64,000 nt of DNA from Alteromonas gilva (GCF_028595265.1 NZ_JAQQXP010000001.1:1860001-1924000), one strand, 5' to 3'. Shown: positions 25,634 to 35,037, numbered from the stretch's first letter. The notes: generated by a model not told the origin, from the letters alone. Made by a program: numbers and translations.

Positions 25634-25823
25634 TCGATAAAAATCCAGCTAATACATGAATGGATACCAGCGTTTTTTTGCAGCCACAGGTAGCTGCGAC
25701 AATATTGACTGGCAATTTCTCACACTGAGCATGCCACAATGGATGATTGCAATATTTGCTGCCTACAGTGTCGTTTTCGTATTGGTGTTTTTGATTCGGC
25801 TGTTGAAACAACATGGCGCCTAA
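25634..25823 (+). pseudogene. C-terminal remnant of dsbB, with a frameshift
   Basis: The frame from about 25659 reads ATGSCDNIDWQFLTLSMPQW, continues MIAIFAAYSVVFVLV and ends at TAA 25821-25823. This is the C-terminal part of disulfide-bond protein DsbB (second periplasmic Cys in GSC, then W-F-L-x-L-x-MPQW and the last transmembrane helix). Just upstream, the +1 frame reads IQLIHEWIPAFF, the expected preceding DsbB sequence, so a T-run at 25673-25679 carries a one-base insertion. The first three helices and the CxxC are missing. The interval 25416-25633 holds no recognisable gene. Confidence 0.75.
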
Positions 25824-25847
25824 GGCGTCATCTAAGCTTTTCGCAAT

Positions 25848-26957
25848 CTATCCTTTAGACTGACCAAAATAAGCCTTTGCCGCTTTTTTAGCTTGGTCAT
25901 AGGCGCTTTGTGCGGGGTCATTGCATAAAACGATTGTTGAAAACTTGACCTCAGGATAGCGTTCATAAAACGCGTTTACACCAAGCCAGCCGCCACCGTG
26001 CGCAACAACCTGGTGCCCTTCACTTTCAGCAACTACTTGGCCATTTGCGTATTTACCGTCCATGAAAGCACCAAAATCACTATTTGGGGTGAGAAATTGT
26101 TTTAATAATACCTCGGGGGTTTTCCCCAGCGTTGGTGTATAGAAATAAGCATCCCATTTCGCCAGATCAGCAACAGTTGTATGAAGCCCACCATCCCCAA
26201 CCCAAAACAGGTTAGTCATATCAATAACCCAGTCGCCCTCATCGTTTTTTCGATACCCTGAAGCTCTGTTTTTGACGATTTCCGTTGGCTCATCACTGAA
26301 AAAAGTCTCATTCATGTTTAGTGGCTTAAAAATTCGCTTATGGGCATATTCACGCAAAGACTCGCCAGAAACTTCTTCCACCAGCATTGATAGTAGGAAA
26401 TAAGCGAGATTACTGTAATTAAACTTTTCATCTGGAGCATGCCTTAACGGAATCGTTTTAACCAAATCATAGAACTCATCAATGGTCAGATAGTCTTCAT
26501 TCCCCAATCTGAAAGGACCGTCAGCGGCAGACTTCACCACTTTTTCTACCGAGTCGTAATCCCCCATACCAGCAAAATGGCCCAGCATTGCGTTGATAGT
26601 AATAGAATTCTGATAGTCCATTAACTTAGGTAAGTGTTTTCGAATGTCATCTGAAAGAGATATTTTGCCTTCTTCAGCAAGTAACAAAACGGCAAATGCG
26701 GTGAATTGTTTCGAAATGGAACCGATTCTATGCACGTTATTACCAGAAAGTGGTACATCCAACTCGAGGTTAGCCATGCCATAACCTTGCTGATGCACTA
26801 GTTTTCCGTCTTCAATTACGCCGATTGAACACCCAGGCGCTTTGTCGCTATTTAATGAGGAGAAAAGTTCATCATAATTGACTTCAGAAGCAACAGAAAC
26901 TTGTGTAACTAAAGCCACACAAGTCATCGACGGTAAGGCAACATTCCAATTCTTCAT
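25848..26957 (-). CDS. Exported serine hydrolase of the beta-lactamase/penicillin-binding fold (class C-like)
   Basis: 369 residues with a probable signal peptide. Motif 1 is SxxK at S80-K83 (GSISKQFTAFAVLLL), motif 2 is YSN at 181-183 (FNYSNLAYFLLS) and motif 3 is HGG near 322 (VAHGGGWLG). These are the active-site motifs of the beta-lactamase family, which includes AmpC, D,D-peptidases and EstB-type esterases. The usual KTG is HGG here, which is more common among peptidases and esterases than true beta-lactamases. Substrate unknown. AT content is above that of the core genes, consistent with the accessory pocket. Confidence 0.88.
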   Translation of the reverse strand: MKNWNVALPSMTCVALVTQVSVASEVNYDELFSSLNSDKAPGCSIGVIEDGKLVHQQGYGMANLELDVPLSGNNVHRIGSISKQFTAFAVLLLAEEGKISLSDDIRKHLPKLMDYQNSITINAMLGHFAGMGDYDSVEKVVKSAADGPFRLGNEDYLTIDEFYDLVKTIPLRHAPDEKFNYSNLAYFLLSMLVEEVSGESLREYAHKRIFKPLNMNETFFSDEPTEIVKNRASGYRKNDEGDWVIDMTNLFWVGDGGLHTTVADLAKWDAYFYTPTLGKTPEVLLKQFLTPNSDFGAFMDGKYANGQVVAESEGHQVVAHGGGWLGVNAFYERYPEVKFSTIVLCNDPAQSAYDQAKKAAKAYFGQSKG

Positions 26958-27422
26958 GTTTTGATATCCTATTCCATTATAAACTTTGAGCTAGCAGAAC
27001 TTTGTTCTACAACCCAGATCTTAAGTTAAAGATATTGACTGTTAGTTGCTCATGACCACAGTTAATTATGTTTACAAATTAACAATGGCTTAAAGGTTTG
27101 TAAATAAATATTGATTTTGAAATCGTTGGTTAGGCTAGGTTTCAAATATCAAGTGCACCATATTAAGTGACTATAGTTCCGAATTTCCCCAAGCTCTGAG
27201 CCAATCTGGTGTGAAGGTCCGCTTTGTAGCAATCAACAGTTTTGTCACCTGATTTAAAGAAACAATCGAATGACCGCTTCTTGTCTATAACAGACTAACA
27301 AATTCTGATATTCGAAGTCCGAAGTCCGCTCAAAGCGCAAATATATATCCAGCTTTAGTTTATGCGTGTTTCGCAAATAACCTCGCTATAAGCTGTCTCC
27401 TAAAGAGCTGACAGCTGCGCTG
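26958..27422. other. AT-rich gene-free interval
   Basis: About 465 bases between the serine hydrolase start and the PH-domain gene end. I see no open frame with coding character. Short motifs such as the tandem GAAGTCC near 27316-27330 are present, but nothing I can assign. It presumably contains the serine hydrolase promoter on the minus strand. Confidence 0.5.
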
Positions 27423-27962
27423 TTACTTGTTTTTACTTTGAATTATATCGGCTAACATCGCTTCTATACGCTGTACACTCTGGGTTAAGGCCTGCAGATC
27501 AGAGGGTGGGGTGTCAGGCTTTTCGCTTGGTGGGTTATTGCGGGAGGTCACGTTTTCTTTTTGATCAAGAATGGCTTCTCTAAAATCAGCGGCATCAACA
27601 ATGCCTACTAACGATACGAGTGCGCCCTGGCTCGACTGCCCGGCGGTTTCAAAGGCTAGTCGGTATAAGCCGAAGAGTTTCATGAGTGGTCCCTGGCTCA
27701 TGGAGACGTCCGTGATCTTATCCAGTGGAATAGACTTTTCCTCGGTAAACCAAATACCGCGCTTCACCACTAGTTTACGCTCTGTCAGGGTGGCCGACAT
27801 TGCTGCGAGCATTTTACCGCAAATAAATAAAAACACCGGAATGCTGATGATGAGTAGGGGAATACCAATAACCGTTGCGCCGGAAATGATCAACAAGCTG
27901 ATCATCCAGTAGGTTTTAACCTTTGGATCAAAGGAAGCGGAACGAAGTATTTTCTCTGCCAT
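27423..27962 (-). CDS. PH domain-containing membrane protein (bacterial PH, YdbS/DUF304-like)
   Basis: 179 residues. Two adjacent hydrophobic helices lie at about 18-55 (YWMISLLIISGATVIGIPL and on). A bacterial PH-like domain follows (about 58-135): LTERKLVVKRGIWFTEEKSI, PLDKITDVSMSQGPLMKLFG and LYRLAFETAGQSSQG. This is the YdbS-type pattern in which the PH strand pair carries I-PL-KITDV. The C-terminal tail is polar, with a short predicted coiled coil (LTQSVQRIEAMLADIIQSK). Function is not established for the family. Confidence 0.85.
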   Translation of the reverse strand: MAEKILRSASFDPKVKTYWMISLLIISGATVIGIPLLIISIPVFLFICGKMLAAMSATLTERKLVVKRGIWFTEEKSIPLDKITDVSMSQGPLMKLFGLYRLAFETAGQSSQGALVSLVGIVDAADFREAILDQKENVTSRNNPPSEKPDTPPSDLQALTQSVQRIEAMLADIIQSKNK

Positions 27963-28141
27963 GACAAACTCATTTTGTTTTGTATGGCATTTTTATCGCA
28001 TTATTTGGTGGGGTAAACAAGAGTCGCCGGGTAAATTGGCGTGGGGATATTGTAAGTATGTGTGTGAATGGGTATTGCGGCGGTTGGTAGTTGCTGCGCA
28101 GTTCACCAGTAACAATGAACTGAGCAGCAATATAGGGTTGT

Positions 28142-30610
28142 TTACTTACCGGCTAGTTGCAGCGCAGCATTTACGGTAAATAAATAAGCACCGCCAACAT
28201 TAATGACATATTCGTTTTCACCCCATAAAAACGGCCAGTCTTCCATGTTTTCCGGCAGATCCGGTTTCAGGATTAACACACCCGGCACAATGGCGCCGCT
28301 GATGAACGAGAAGTCAGCCCGATTCATACCGTACGCCACTTTCTTTGATACGGTTCCCACGTTAGACACAAATGAAATATCCGAATCCGGGTGAGTACCA
28401 TAGAGGTAATTTAACGAACGATAAATTAATTCGCTGTCGTATAAGTCCGGGAAGGCGGTATGCAAGTAATACTGGGTCATCGCCATTTGTAAAATGGTGC
28501 CGTTACCCGCCCAGCCATATTCGGTAATAACCACGCCAAAGGGGTTTTTACTGGTTGCCGCGTCAAGAGTTGGCTTATAGCTTTCGGCAGCACTGCGAAT
28601 ACGTTCTCGGTAAGCACTATCCATGTAAGGCATTGCGCGGATAGCCAGGATCGCATTACGGCCAAACTCGCTTTCAATGTAAGGCAGTAATTTATTGATA
28701 GCGCGTTGGTATTGCTTATCTTTGGTGGTGATCAGCAGTTCCACAGCGGCTTTAAGCTGCTCTTCTTCGAGCCCACCGCCAGTGGTATTACCCACTTGAA
28801 ACATGTCCGGCGCGTGAGTGGACTCTTCTTCCCATGCTGCAATAGCTGTCTCTATGCTTTCTTTGGCCAGAGCCGGTTTATAATCGGCCAATGCTCGACT
28901 CGCGGCAGCCAGCGCGGCCATCGAACCGTAATTAAGCGGTGTGGATTTACTGGTAAACGCCCAGCGATCGTCAAATACACCGCTATTAATACCATCGGAC
29001 TCGGTATCGGCCATGTCCGGGTTATAAATCAGGTTGTCGGTCATGGTGAGGCCGTCACCCAAATGGGTGTACTGGCTCAAATCAGACACGATTATACCCG
29101 GTATAGCGTGACCAACTGCTTTATATTGCGCCAGCAATGCCAGTGTACCGTGCTCAATTTGCTGCAATAAATCAGGTTTGCCATCTGGTACATGAATATC
29201 CACGTACTTGCGATCGTAATCAACCAGCGTGGTGTCGCGACTGATGCCAAACTCTTCCCAAACCTGTACCAGGGTTCTTACGGTGCGATACTGGGTTTGT
29301 GTGCGAATGTCATAATCGCCGGCATCGTACCAGCCGCCTACATTTAAGCCGGGAATATGCTCACCCGGTTGGTAAGGCGTGTCAGTTGTCGGGCCCTGAG
29401 CGTACAGGTCAAAGTGCTCGTGGTTAACAGGGGCCTGCAAGGCATCGTCTAAATGCGATGCACCATGCCATACCCGGTATGCTTCGTTGATCAGCATATG
29501 ATCCATCTGTACCGGAAAATAGTGATCCAGCGTTGGATGCCATGCTTTATCCAGTACCGTTGCGTCAATCGGAAACGCGGCGGTGGTGGTGGCACCATAG
29601 CGCAACTGATAAACCCCCGGCGTAGTCACATCAGAAAAATCAAACGCTGCGTACTGATAACGGGTGTAATTATCCTGCTTAACGGGTTTAGCCTGTTTAA
29701 CCACCGTGGATGAGCCATCAGGATTTATTTTAAGCAACTGTGCAGTACCATTGAGCGGCGCTCTGGCATCCAACTCAATCACCGCACGTTTGGTTTGGTC
29801 AGGCAGGTAGCCCACCTGAGAGTGACCAATCATGGGATCGCGCAGCCAGTTATCATTGGTACTGGCGGTAAGCTTCCATTTAGCCAGCGTGCCGGCTTTA
29901 CCCGCAGGCAACAATCCGCGTACCACATACCAGCCATTCTGCGCTTTGGCACGGCCATCATACAGCGCTAAGGGTAAGGTTTCAGATTCTATCGAGACAC
30001 GTTTCCCGGTGTCTTCAGGTGCCAAAACAAGATGCTGGCCCTGGGCAAGTGGCAGGGGCTCATGGGCACCTATCACTTCTTTTACGCCGGTAGGGTAAAG
30101 TGGAAATGCGCCGGGTTTGCCGTCAGCTAAAAAACTGGTTTCCATATAAACGGAAGGCAAAAACTCCATATTAAAACCCGCTTTGCCCTCAAGCTCTGCT
30201 GGCAATGGCTTGGGCGAAGACAAGGTGAGCTCAACGCCATTGTCGATAGGGCTGGCGGTAATTGTATAGGTGAAATCGTATTCGGGGTAGGAGAGGGTCG
30301 CGCTAATGGTGCCAGACTCCTGGTCGACAACACGTTCTACAAACGTCGGGATTGGGTCCCATTGCTCCGGCGTTGCACTTAACCTCACATCACCATTGGT
30401 GGCGGTGCGTTCGCCAAAATGAATCAGTTCAACACCACTGACTTTTGAGTCGCCGAACAGGCCATTATACCAGTTACTGAAAACCACTACGTCCAGACTC
30501 GGCTGGCTGAAATATTCTTTGTCGTTGAGGCTGGGCGTTTTGGCTAATGCCGCCGTCGATGACGCGACTAAAGCACCGGCAACTGCGGCAGCGATAAGTG
30601 ATTTAAGCAC
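28142..30610 (-). CDS. Glycoside hydrolase family 9 protein (cellulase/exo-glucosidase-like)
   Basis: 822 residues with a signal peptide (ends STAALAK). The N-terminal half includes an Ig-like CelD_N-type module (HSQVGYLPDQTKRAVIEL). The (alpha/alpha)6 barrel follows: GGWYDAGDYDIRTQTQYRTV carries the paired catalytic Asp region, and WGENEYVINVGGAYLF near the C-terminus carries the acid Glu. These are GH9 hallmarks. GH9 enzymes cut beta-1,4-glucans or cello-oligosaccharides, some as exo-glucosidases or glucosaminidases. It starts at GTG 30610 with AAGGAG seven bases upstream; an out-of-frame ATG lies nearby. It is a single gene, so the substrate is not shown by context. Confidence 0.9.
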   Translation of the reverse strand: MLKSLIAAAVAGALVASSTAALAKTPSLNDKEYFSQPSLDVVVFSNWYNGLFGDSKVSGVELIHFGERTATNGDVRLSATPEQWDPIPTFVERVVDQESGTISATLSYPEYDFTYTITASPIDNGVELTLSSPKPLPAELEGKAGFNMEFLPSVYMETSFLADGKPGAFPLYPTGVKEVIGAHEPLPLAQGQHLVLAPEDTGKRVSIESETLPLALYDGRAKAQNGWYVVRGLLPAGKAGTLAKWKLTASTNDNWLRDPMIGHSQVGYLPDQTKRAVIELDARAPLNGTAQLLKINPDGSSTVVKQAKPVKQDNYTRYQYAAFDFSDVTTPGVYQLRYGATTTAAFPIDATVLDKAWHPTLDHYFPVQMDHMLINEAYRVWHGASHLDDALQAPVNHEHFDLYAQGPTTDTPYQPGEHIPGLNVGGWYDAGDYDIRTQTQYRTVRTLVQVWEEFGISRDTTLVDYDRKYVDIHVPDGKPDLLQQIEHGTLALLAQYKAVGHAIPGIIVSDLSQYTHLGDGLTMTDNLIYNPDMADTESDGINSGVFDDRWAFTSKSTPLNYGSMAALAAASRALADYKPALAKESIETAIAAWEEESTHAPDMFQVGNTTGGGLEEEQLKAAVELLITTKDKQYQRAINKLLPYIESEFGRNAILAIRAMPYMDSAYRERIRSAAESYKPTLDAATSKNPFGVVITEYGWAGNGTILQMAMTQYYLHTAFPDLYDSELIYRSLNYLYGTHPDSDISFVSNVGTVSKKVAYGMNRADFSFISGAIVPGVLILKPDLPENMEDWPFLWGENEYVINVGGAYLFTVNAALQLAGK

Positions 30611-30704
30611 ACATATACTCCTTTTTTTATTGTTAACAAAAGGTTATCAGTTATGTGCGCGATTTAAATTATGCTATTGGTTTTCGCTATTGTGATTTCG
30701 TCAG

Positions 30705-30743
30705 ATGGCACTGACAGCGTTGTTGTAGCGCTATCAGTGCCAT
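30705..30743. terminator. Long imperfect hairpin between the aldo/keto reductase and GH9 genes
   Basis: ATGGCACTGACAGCG (30705-30719) pairs with CGCTATCAGTGCCAT (30729-30743) with one mismatch. It is 22 bases past the aldo/keto reductase stop on the minus strand. There is no T-run, so termination is plausible but not certain. Confidence 0.5.
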
Positions 30744-30764
30744 TATAGCAGGGCAGTGTACAGG

Positions 30765-31760
30765 CTACACTTCGCAGCGGATCAGTGGTTCGACTTCGTC
30801 GATATAGTAAGCGTAAAGCTGTTCATGCAAGCGCTTATCAAGGGGGGATAATGCCGAGACTGCGGCATTTTGCGATACCTGTTTGGCTGAACTGGCACCA
30901 GGAATAATGGCCGATACAGCGTCGTGATCTAAAATCCAGCGCATGGCAAATTGGGCCATGGTTAAATCATCGGGCTTAAATGTTTTGAGCCGCTCAATCA
31001 GCTTAAGGCCCTGGTTAAATTCTATGCCACTAAAGGTTTCGCCAACGCTGAAGGCATCGCCGTCTTTATTAAAGTTGCGGTGATCGGTGGCGTCAAATTG
31101 CGTGTTCTGATCAAATTTACCGGTTAACATGCCGCTGGCCAGTGGTAAGCGCACAATAATGCCTACCTTTTTCTCCAGCGCTTTATCGAACAGTTCGGTC
31201 ACCGGGCGCTGGCGCATCAGGTTAAATATGATCTGTAACGATGCTACATCGTCGTGTTGCAAACAAATGTGCGCTTCTTCCAGTGTTTCCACACTGGCAC
31301 CAAAGTGACTGATATGCCCTTCCTGCTGGACTTCTCTTAGCCAGTCAAATATGGCGCCGTGGCTCAATACGTGTTTAGGAATGCAGTGCAACTGGAGTAA
31401 ATCGAGGCGGTCACGCTGTAACCGGTCCTGGGCGCGTTTAACGGCGTCGCGCAGGTCAGTAAGGCTGTAACCGTCAGGATAGGTGCCCTCACCACGTCCG
31501 TATTTGGTGGCAATCACGGCATCAGGGGCAATGTCAGATAATACTTTGCCTAAATAGCTTTCACTCTGACCGCCACCATACACATCGGCGGTATCAAAAA
31601 AAGTGATACCATCATCAACGGCCTGGGTAAGCACTGCCATCGCGGTTTGCTCATCAATGGGGCCAAAATCCCCACCCAGTTGCCAGCAGCCCAGGCCCAC
31701 TTCACTTACCTTGAGTGCCGATGAGCCTAAAATGCGTGACTTAATACGTTGTGCTGACAT
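30765..31760 (-). CDS. Aldo/keto reductase
   Basis: 331 residues with the AKR catalytic tetrad in place: D56 and Y61 (FFDTADVYGGGQSE), K86 (IATKYGRG) and H125 (LLQLHCIP). A C-terminal NADPH-binding segment is present (SAIIPGASSAKQVSQN). It belongs to the large group of bacterial AKRs related to sugar/aldehyde reductases of the YajO/Tas type. GGAGAGACACC precedes the ATG. Substrate unknown; it is monocistronic. Confidence 0.93.
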   Translation of the reverse strand: MSAQRIKSRILGSSALKVSEVGLGCWQLGGDFGPIDEQTAMAVLTQAVDDGITFFDTADVYGGGQSESYLGKVLSDIAPDAVIATKYGRGEGTYPDGYSLTDLRDAVKRAQDRLQRDRLDLLQLHCIPKHVLSHGAIFDWLREVQQEGHISHFGASVETLEEAHICLQHDDVASLQIIFNLMRQRPVTELFDKALEKKVGIIVRLPLASGMLTGKFDQNTQFDATDHRNFNKDGDAFSVGETFSGIEFNQGLKLIERLKTFKPDDLTMAQFAMRWILDHDAVSAIIPGASSAKQVSQNAAVSALSPLDKRLHEQLYAYYIDEVEPLIRCEV

Positions 31761-31927
31761 GGTGTCTCTCCATTTATAAAACCACGATAATACATGGTTA
31801 GGTTTGAATCATGTACGACCAGACGCTAACAGCGACATGGTGAATTGAGATGATGCATTTAACTACAAGCATTACTAAATTTGTTTATGCTGTGGTTGTT
31901 TAGAAACCAGTAAAGGTTAATAACTAA

Positions 31928-31942
31928 AGATAATCAATATCA
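31928..31942 (+). promoter_or_regulatory. Fur-box-like site
   Basis: AGATAATCAATATCA (31928-31942) matches the Fur 7-1-7 consensus TGATAATnATTATCA at 12 of the 14 defined positions. It lies 10-20 bases before TATAAC (31952) and TATGAT (31960), so a Fur-like repressor would block a plus-strand promoter here. The next feature downstream is a strong terminator with no open frame between. Confidence 0.55.
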
Positions 31943-31969
31943 TAGCGCAACTATAACGTTATGATGGGC

Positions 31970-32064
31970 ACGTTAAAAGTGGTACGATGAAAGATGCTGA
32001 CGATTTGTTGTACCCGTGATTGTCTGCACAGGGGATGATTGTTCATCCCCTGTGCAGGTTTTTA
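31970..32064 (+). ncRNA. Candidate Fur-regulated small RNA
   Basis: From the -10-like TATGAT at 31960-31965 a transcript would begin near 31970 and end at the terminator at 32024-32063, giving about 95 nt, the size of RyhB. No convincing protein is encoded: only frames of nine and ten codons. It lies alone between the divergent aldo/keto reductase gene and the convergent ygiQ end. I do not see the enterobacterial RyhB core sequence, so this would be a functional analogue at most. Confidence 0.45.
32024..32063 (+). terminator. Perfect 15-bp terminator hairpin on the plus strand
   Basis: CTGCACAGGGGATGA (32024-32038) pairs perfectly with TCATCCCCTGTGCAG (32043-32057) around TTGT, followed by GTTTTTAAA on the plus strand. 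On the minus strand no T-run follows, so it does not serve ygiQ. No annotated plus-strand gene lies upstream for about 13 kb other than the small RNA candidate. Confidence 0.8.
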
Positions 32065-32085
32065 AATTCCTTAAGCGAGGTAGTT

Positions 32086-34284
32086 CTATTGGTATTTGGG
32101 CTTGCTGGTACGGGTGGTTTTAGGCTTGTGCCTGTTGCCCGACGCGTTGGCATTTGCCGCCGTTCTGATCCCGGTATGCTTGGTTAACGCCCGCTCGCCC
32201 CGGCGCGGCTTTGCTGCACGCTGGCGCTTTTCATTAGCACTTTCTGGCGGTACCAGGTGCTGCGGGCCACGGCCAATCAGATCCTCACGGCCCATCTTAA
32301 CCAGCGCTTTACGAATTTGAGCAAAATTCTTCGGGTCATGATAACGCAGCATGGCTTTATGCAGACGGCGATGAATTTCGCCTTTGGCTGAAGGCACGGT
32401 TTCACTGTCTTTCTTAACCTTACGCAGCGAGTTAACCTCGGTGTGGTACAAGGTCGTTGCAGTGGCCATGGGCGACGGATAAAAGTTTTGTACCTGATCC
32501 AGTTTAAAGCGATTTTCTTTTAACCAGATAGCCAGCTCCAACATGTCTTCGTCGGTAGTGCCGGGGTGCGAGGCAATAAAATACGGGATCAGGTATTGCT
32601 CTTTTCCGGCCTCTTTAGAGTATTTGTCGAACAGCTCTTTAAAGCGGTAGTAGGTGCCCATACCAGGCTTCATCATTTTACTTAACGGGCCATCTTCGGT
32701 GTGTTCAGGGGCAATTTTTAAGTAACCGCCAACATGATGCTTGGCTAACTCTTTTACATAAGCCGGATCTTCTATGGCCAGGTCGTAGCGTACACCAGAG
32801 GCGATAAGAATTTTTTTGATCCCCGGTAAATCACGCGCGCGTCGATACAAATTAATGGTGGGCGCATGATCGGTATCCATATGGGCACAAATCGACGGGT
32901 ACACGCAGGATGGCCGGCGACAGGTCGCCTCGGCCTTGGCGCTTTTACAGCGCAAGCGGTACATGTTCGCCGTGGGCCCGCCTAAATCGGAGATAACGCC
33001 CGTAAAGCCCGGTACCGTATCGCGGATTTGCTCAATTTCACGAATAATGGAATCTTCTGAACGGCTTTGAATAATGCGCCCTTCGTGTTCGGTAATCGAA
33101 CAGAAAGTACAGCCGCCAAAACAGCCGCGCATAATATTCACTGAAAACCGGATCATGTCGTAAGCAGGGATCTTGGCATCGCCATAGGCCGGATGCGGCA
33201 CACGCTGGTAAGGTAAATCGAACACCGCGTCCATTTCTTCGGTTTCAAGGGGCATAGCGGGTGGGTTTATCCAAATATGCCGATCGCCGTGGCGTTGCAA
33301 TAAGGCGCGTGCGCAGCCCGGGTTGGTTTCCTGATGCAAAATTCGGTTGGCGTGGGCATAGAGTGTTTTATTGTCACGCACCACTTCATAAGCGGGCAAT
33401 TTTACATACACGTTTTCCCACGGCTTACGACGCTCGGCCGGCTGCACCACAATGGCTTTTGCAGTTTCGGGCGCAGCTGGCTCGGTTTTATTTTCATTTT
33501 TGCCGTCGCAATCCGGTTCCATCACATAGGGGCTGGGCAGCGGATCGATTTTACCTGGCCGGTCGAGGGATGTGGAGTCAACTCCCTGCCATTCTGGTAA
33601 GGGTTGTTTGACGATAATGGCAGTGCCGCGCACATCTGTGATGTCGGCAATAGCTTCGCCGGCGGCTAAGCGGTGAGTAACCTCTACCAGCGGCCGTTCG
33701 GCATTACCAAACATCAATAAGTCAGCTTTGGCATCGAACAATACCGACCGGCGAACCTTTTCTGACCAATAGTCATAATGGGCGATGCGTCGCAGGCTGC
33801 CTTCGATACCGCCAATAATAATAGGCACGTCTTTAAAGGCTTCACGACAGCGCTGGGAGTACACCGTGACTGCGCGATCGGGGCGTTTACCGCCTTCATT
33901 ATTGGGCGTGTAGGCATCGTCGTGACGGAGTTTTTTGTCGGCGGTATAACGGTTAATCATCGAATCCATGTTACCCGCTGTAACACCAAAATAGAGGTTG
34001 GGCTTACCCAGCTTCATGAAATCGTTTTTATTTGTCCAGTCTGGCTGGGCGATAATACCCACTCTGAAACCGTGAGCTTCAAGCAACCGTCCTATAATAG
34101 CCATGCCAAAACTGGGATGATCCACATACGCATCGCCGGTGACTAAAATGATGTCACAGCTGTCCCAGCCAAGCTCATCCATTTCGGCCCGCGACATAGG
34201 TAAAAAAGGTGCGCTGCCATAACAGTGGGCCCAATACTTGGGATACGAGAACAGGCTGCGATCAGCCTTAATAGTTGCTTGCAT
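32086..34284 (-). CDS. ygiQ: YgiQ family radical SAM protein
   Basis: 732 residues. The N-terminal B12-binding-like domain is typical of YgiQ (GDAYVDHPSFGMAIIGRLLE). The radical-SAM core carries the [4Fe-4S] motif CFGGCTFC, and the C-terminal domain is Lys/Arg-rich (KPRRGERALTKH and on). The sequence IIIGGIEGSLRRIAHYDYWS and the order of parts match E. coli YgiQ. The reaction is not established. It is monocistronic, with trxC upstream on the same strand after a 136-base gap. Confidence 0.93.
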   Translation of the reverse strand: MQATIKADRSLFSYPKYWAHCYGSAPFLPMSRAEMDELGWDSCDIILVTGDAYVDHPSFGMAIIGRLLEAHGFRVGIIAQPDWTNKNDFMKLGKPNLYFGVTAGNMDSMINRYTADKKLRHDDAYTPNNEGGKRPDRAVTVYSQRCREAFKDVPIIIGGIEGSLRRIAHYDYWSEKVRRSVLFDAKADLLMFGNAERPLVEVTHRLAAGEAIADITDVRGTAIIVKQPLPEWQGVDSTSLDRPGKIDPLPSPYVMEPDCDGKNENKTEPAAPETAKAIVVQPAERRKPWENVYVKLPAYEVVRDNKTLYAHANRILHQETNPGCARALLQRHGDRHIWINPPAMPLETEEMDAVFDLPYQRVPHPAYGDAKIPAYDMIRFSVNIMRGCFGGCTFCSITEHEGRIIQSRSEDSIIREIEQIRDTVPGFTGVISDLGGPTANMYRLRCKSAKAEATCRRPSCVYPSICAHMDTDHAPTINLYRRARDLPGIKKILIASGVRYDLAIEDPAYVKELAKHHVGGYLKIAPEHTEDGPLSKMMKPGMGTYYRFKELFDKYSKEAGKEQYLIPYFIASHPGTTDEDMLELAIWLKENRFKLDQVQNFYPSPMATATTLYHTEVNSLRKVKKDSETVPSAKGEIHRRLHKAMLRYHDPKNFAQIRKALVKMGREDLIGRGPQHLVPPESANEKRQRAAKPRRGERALTKHTGIRTAANANASGNRHKPKTTRTSKPKYQ

Positions 34285-34420
34285 GGAATTCTTCAGAAGG
34301 TAGTGGAAACGCGGCGATTATAGCAAACATCAAAGCCGGAAAGTAGCGTAGTGTTAACCACTAACCGGTTAATATTTGTGCGCTGTTAAGTGCTTTGTAC
34401 ACCGCGCGTAAAAAGCGCCG

Positions 34421-34855
34421 CTAACGTATGACTTGCCGGGCCCACTGAATAAGCTGCGCAGCCGGCATGGCACCGGCCTGGCGCGCCGTTTCAGTGCCTT
34501 GTTTAAACACCAACATGCAGGGAATACTGCGTATAGCATACTGTTGACTTAAGGCCTGATTCGCCTGGGTATCGACCTTTGCTAATACCGCGCTGCCTGT
34601 TAGCGCTGCGGCGGCTTGCGCAAATGCCGGTGCCATGGCTTTACAGGGGCCACACCAGTCGGCCCAAAAATCAACAATAACGGGTAAGTCAGATTTTTGT
34701 ACGAAACGTGCAAAATTAGCCTGCTCAAGCGTTATCGGACTGGCTGGCAGCAACGGCTGCTTGCATTTTCCGCAGGTGGGCGAGTCGTTAAGGCGCGTCG
34801 CCGGACTGCGGTTAATCGCCTGGCAAGAAGGACATACAATTTGAATAGCGCTCAT
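34421..34855 (-). CDS. trxC: Thioredoxin 2 (TrxC) with N-terminal zinc domain
   Basis: 144 residues. An N-terminal zinc-binding domain has two CxxC pairs (C8/C11 and C28/C31). A thioredoxin domain follows with the active site WCGPC (C68/C71), DFWADWCGPCKAMAPAF and the cis-Pro in IRSIPCMLVF. This arrangement is specific to TrxC. In E. coli trxC is induced by peroxide through OxyR and reduces protein disulfides in the cytoplasm. Confidence 0.96.
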   Translation of the reverse strand: MSAIQIVCPSCQAINRSPATRLNDSPTCGKCKQPLLPASPITLEQANFARFVQKSDLPVIVDFWADWCGPCKAMAPAFAQAAAALTGSAVLAKVDTQANQALSQQYAIRSIPCMLVFKQGTETARQAGAMPAAQLIQWARQVIR

Positions 34856-35037
34856 CAGTGTTTACCGTTGTTTAAATTTAACCGCGGTGTAAGGCGAAGA
34901 TCTCACACCGCAAAGACTGTAAGGTTTTACCCACCAATCCTACTGCTTTTGCACGGCGTAAATCAACGTGTGCCAGGCCGCTGATTGATTGGTTTATCAG
35001 GTTAATCAATCAACCAATAGAGCGCGTTCAAGCAAAT

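Noticed and set aside
25848..26957. A dedicated antibiotic-resistance beta-lactamase
   Set aside because: It has SxxK, YSN and HGG rather than KTG, and no typical AmpC sequence context; it is only safe to call it a serine hydrolase of that fold.
27300..27340. CRISPR-like or insertion-sequence end signals in the AT-rich gap
   Set aside because: Only very short repeats (GAAGTCC twice) are present; there are no regularly spaced repeats and no transposase.
31962..32020. Two tiny frames of nine and ten codons inside the candidate small RNA
   Set aside because: No convincing ribosome binding site, and the ends do not relate to the terminator.
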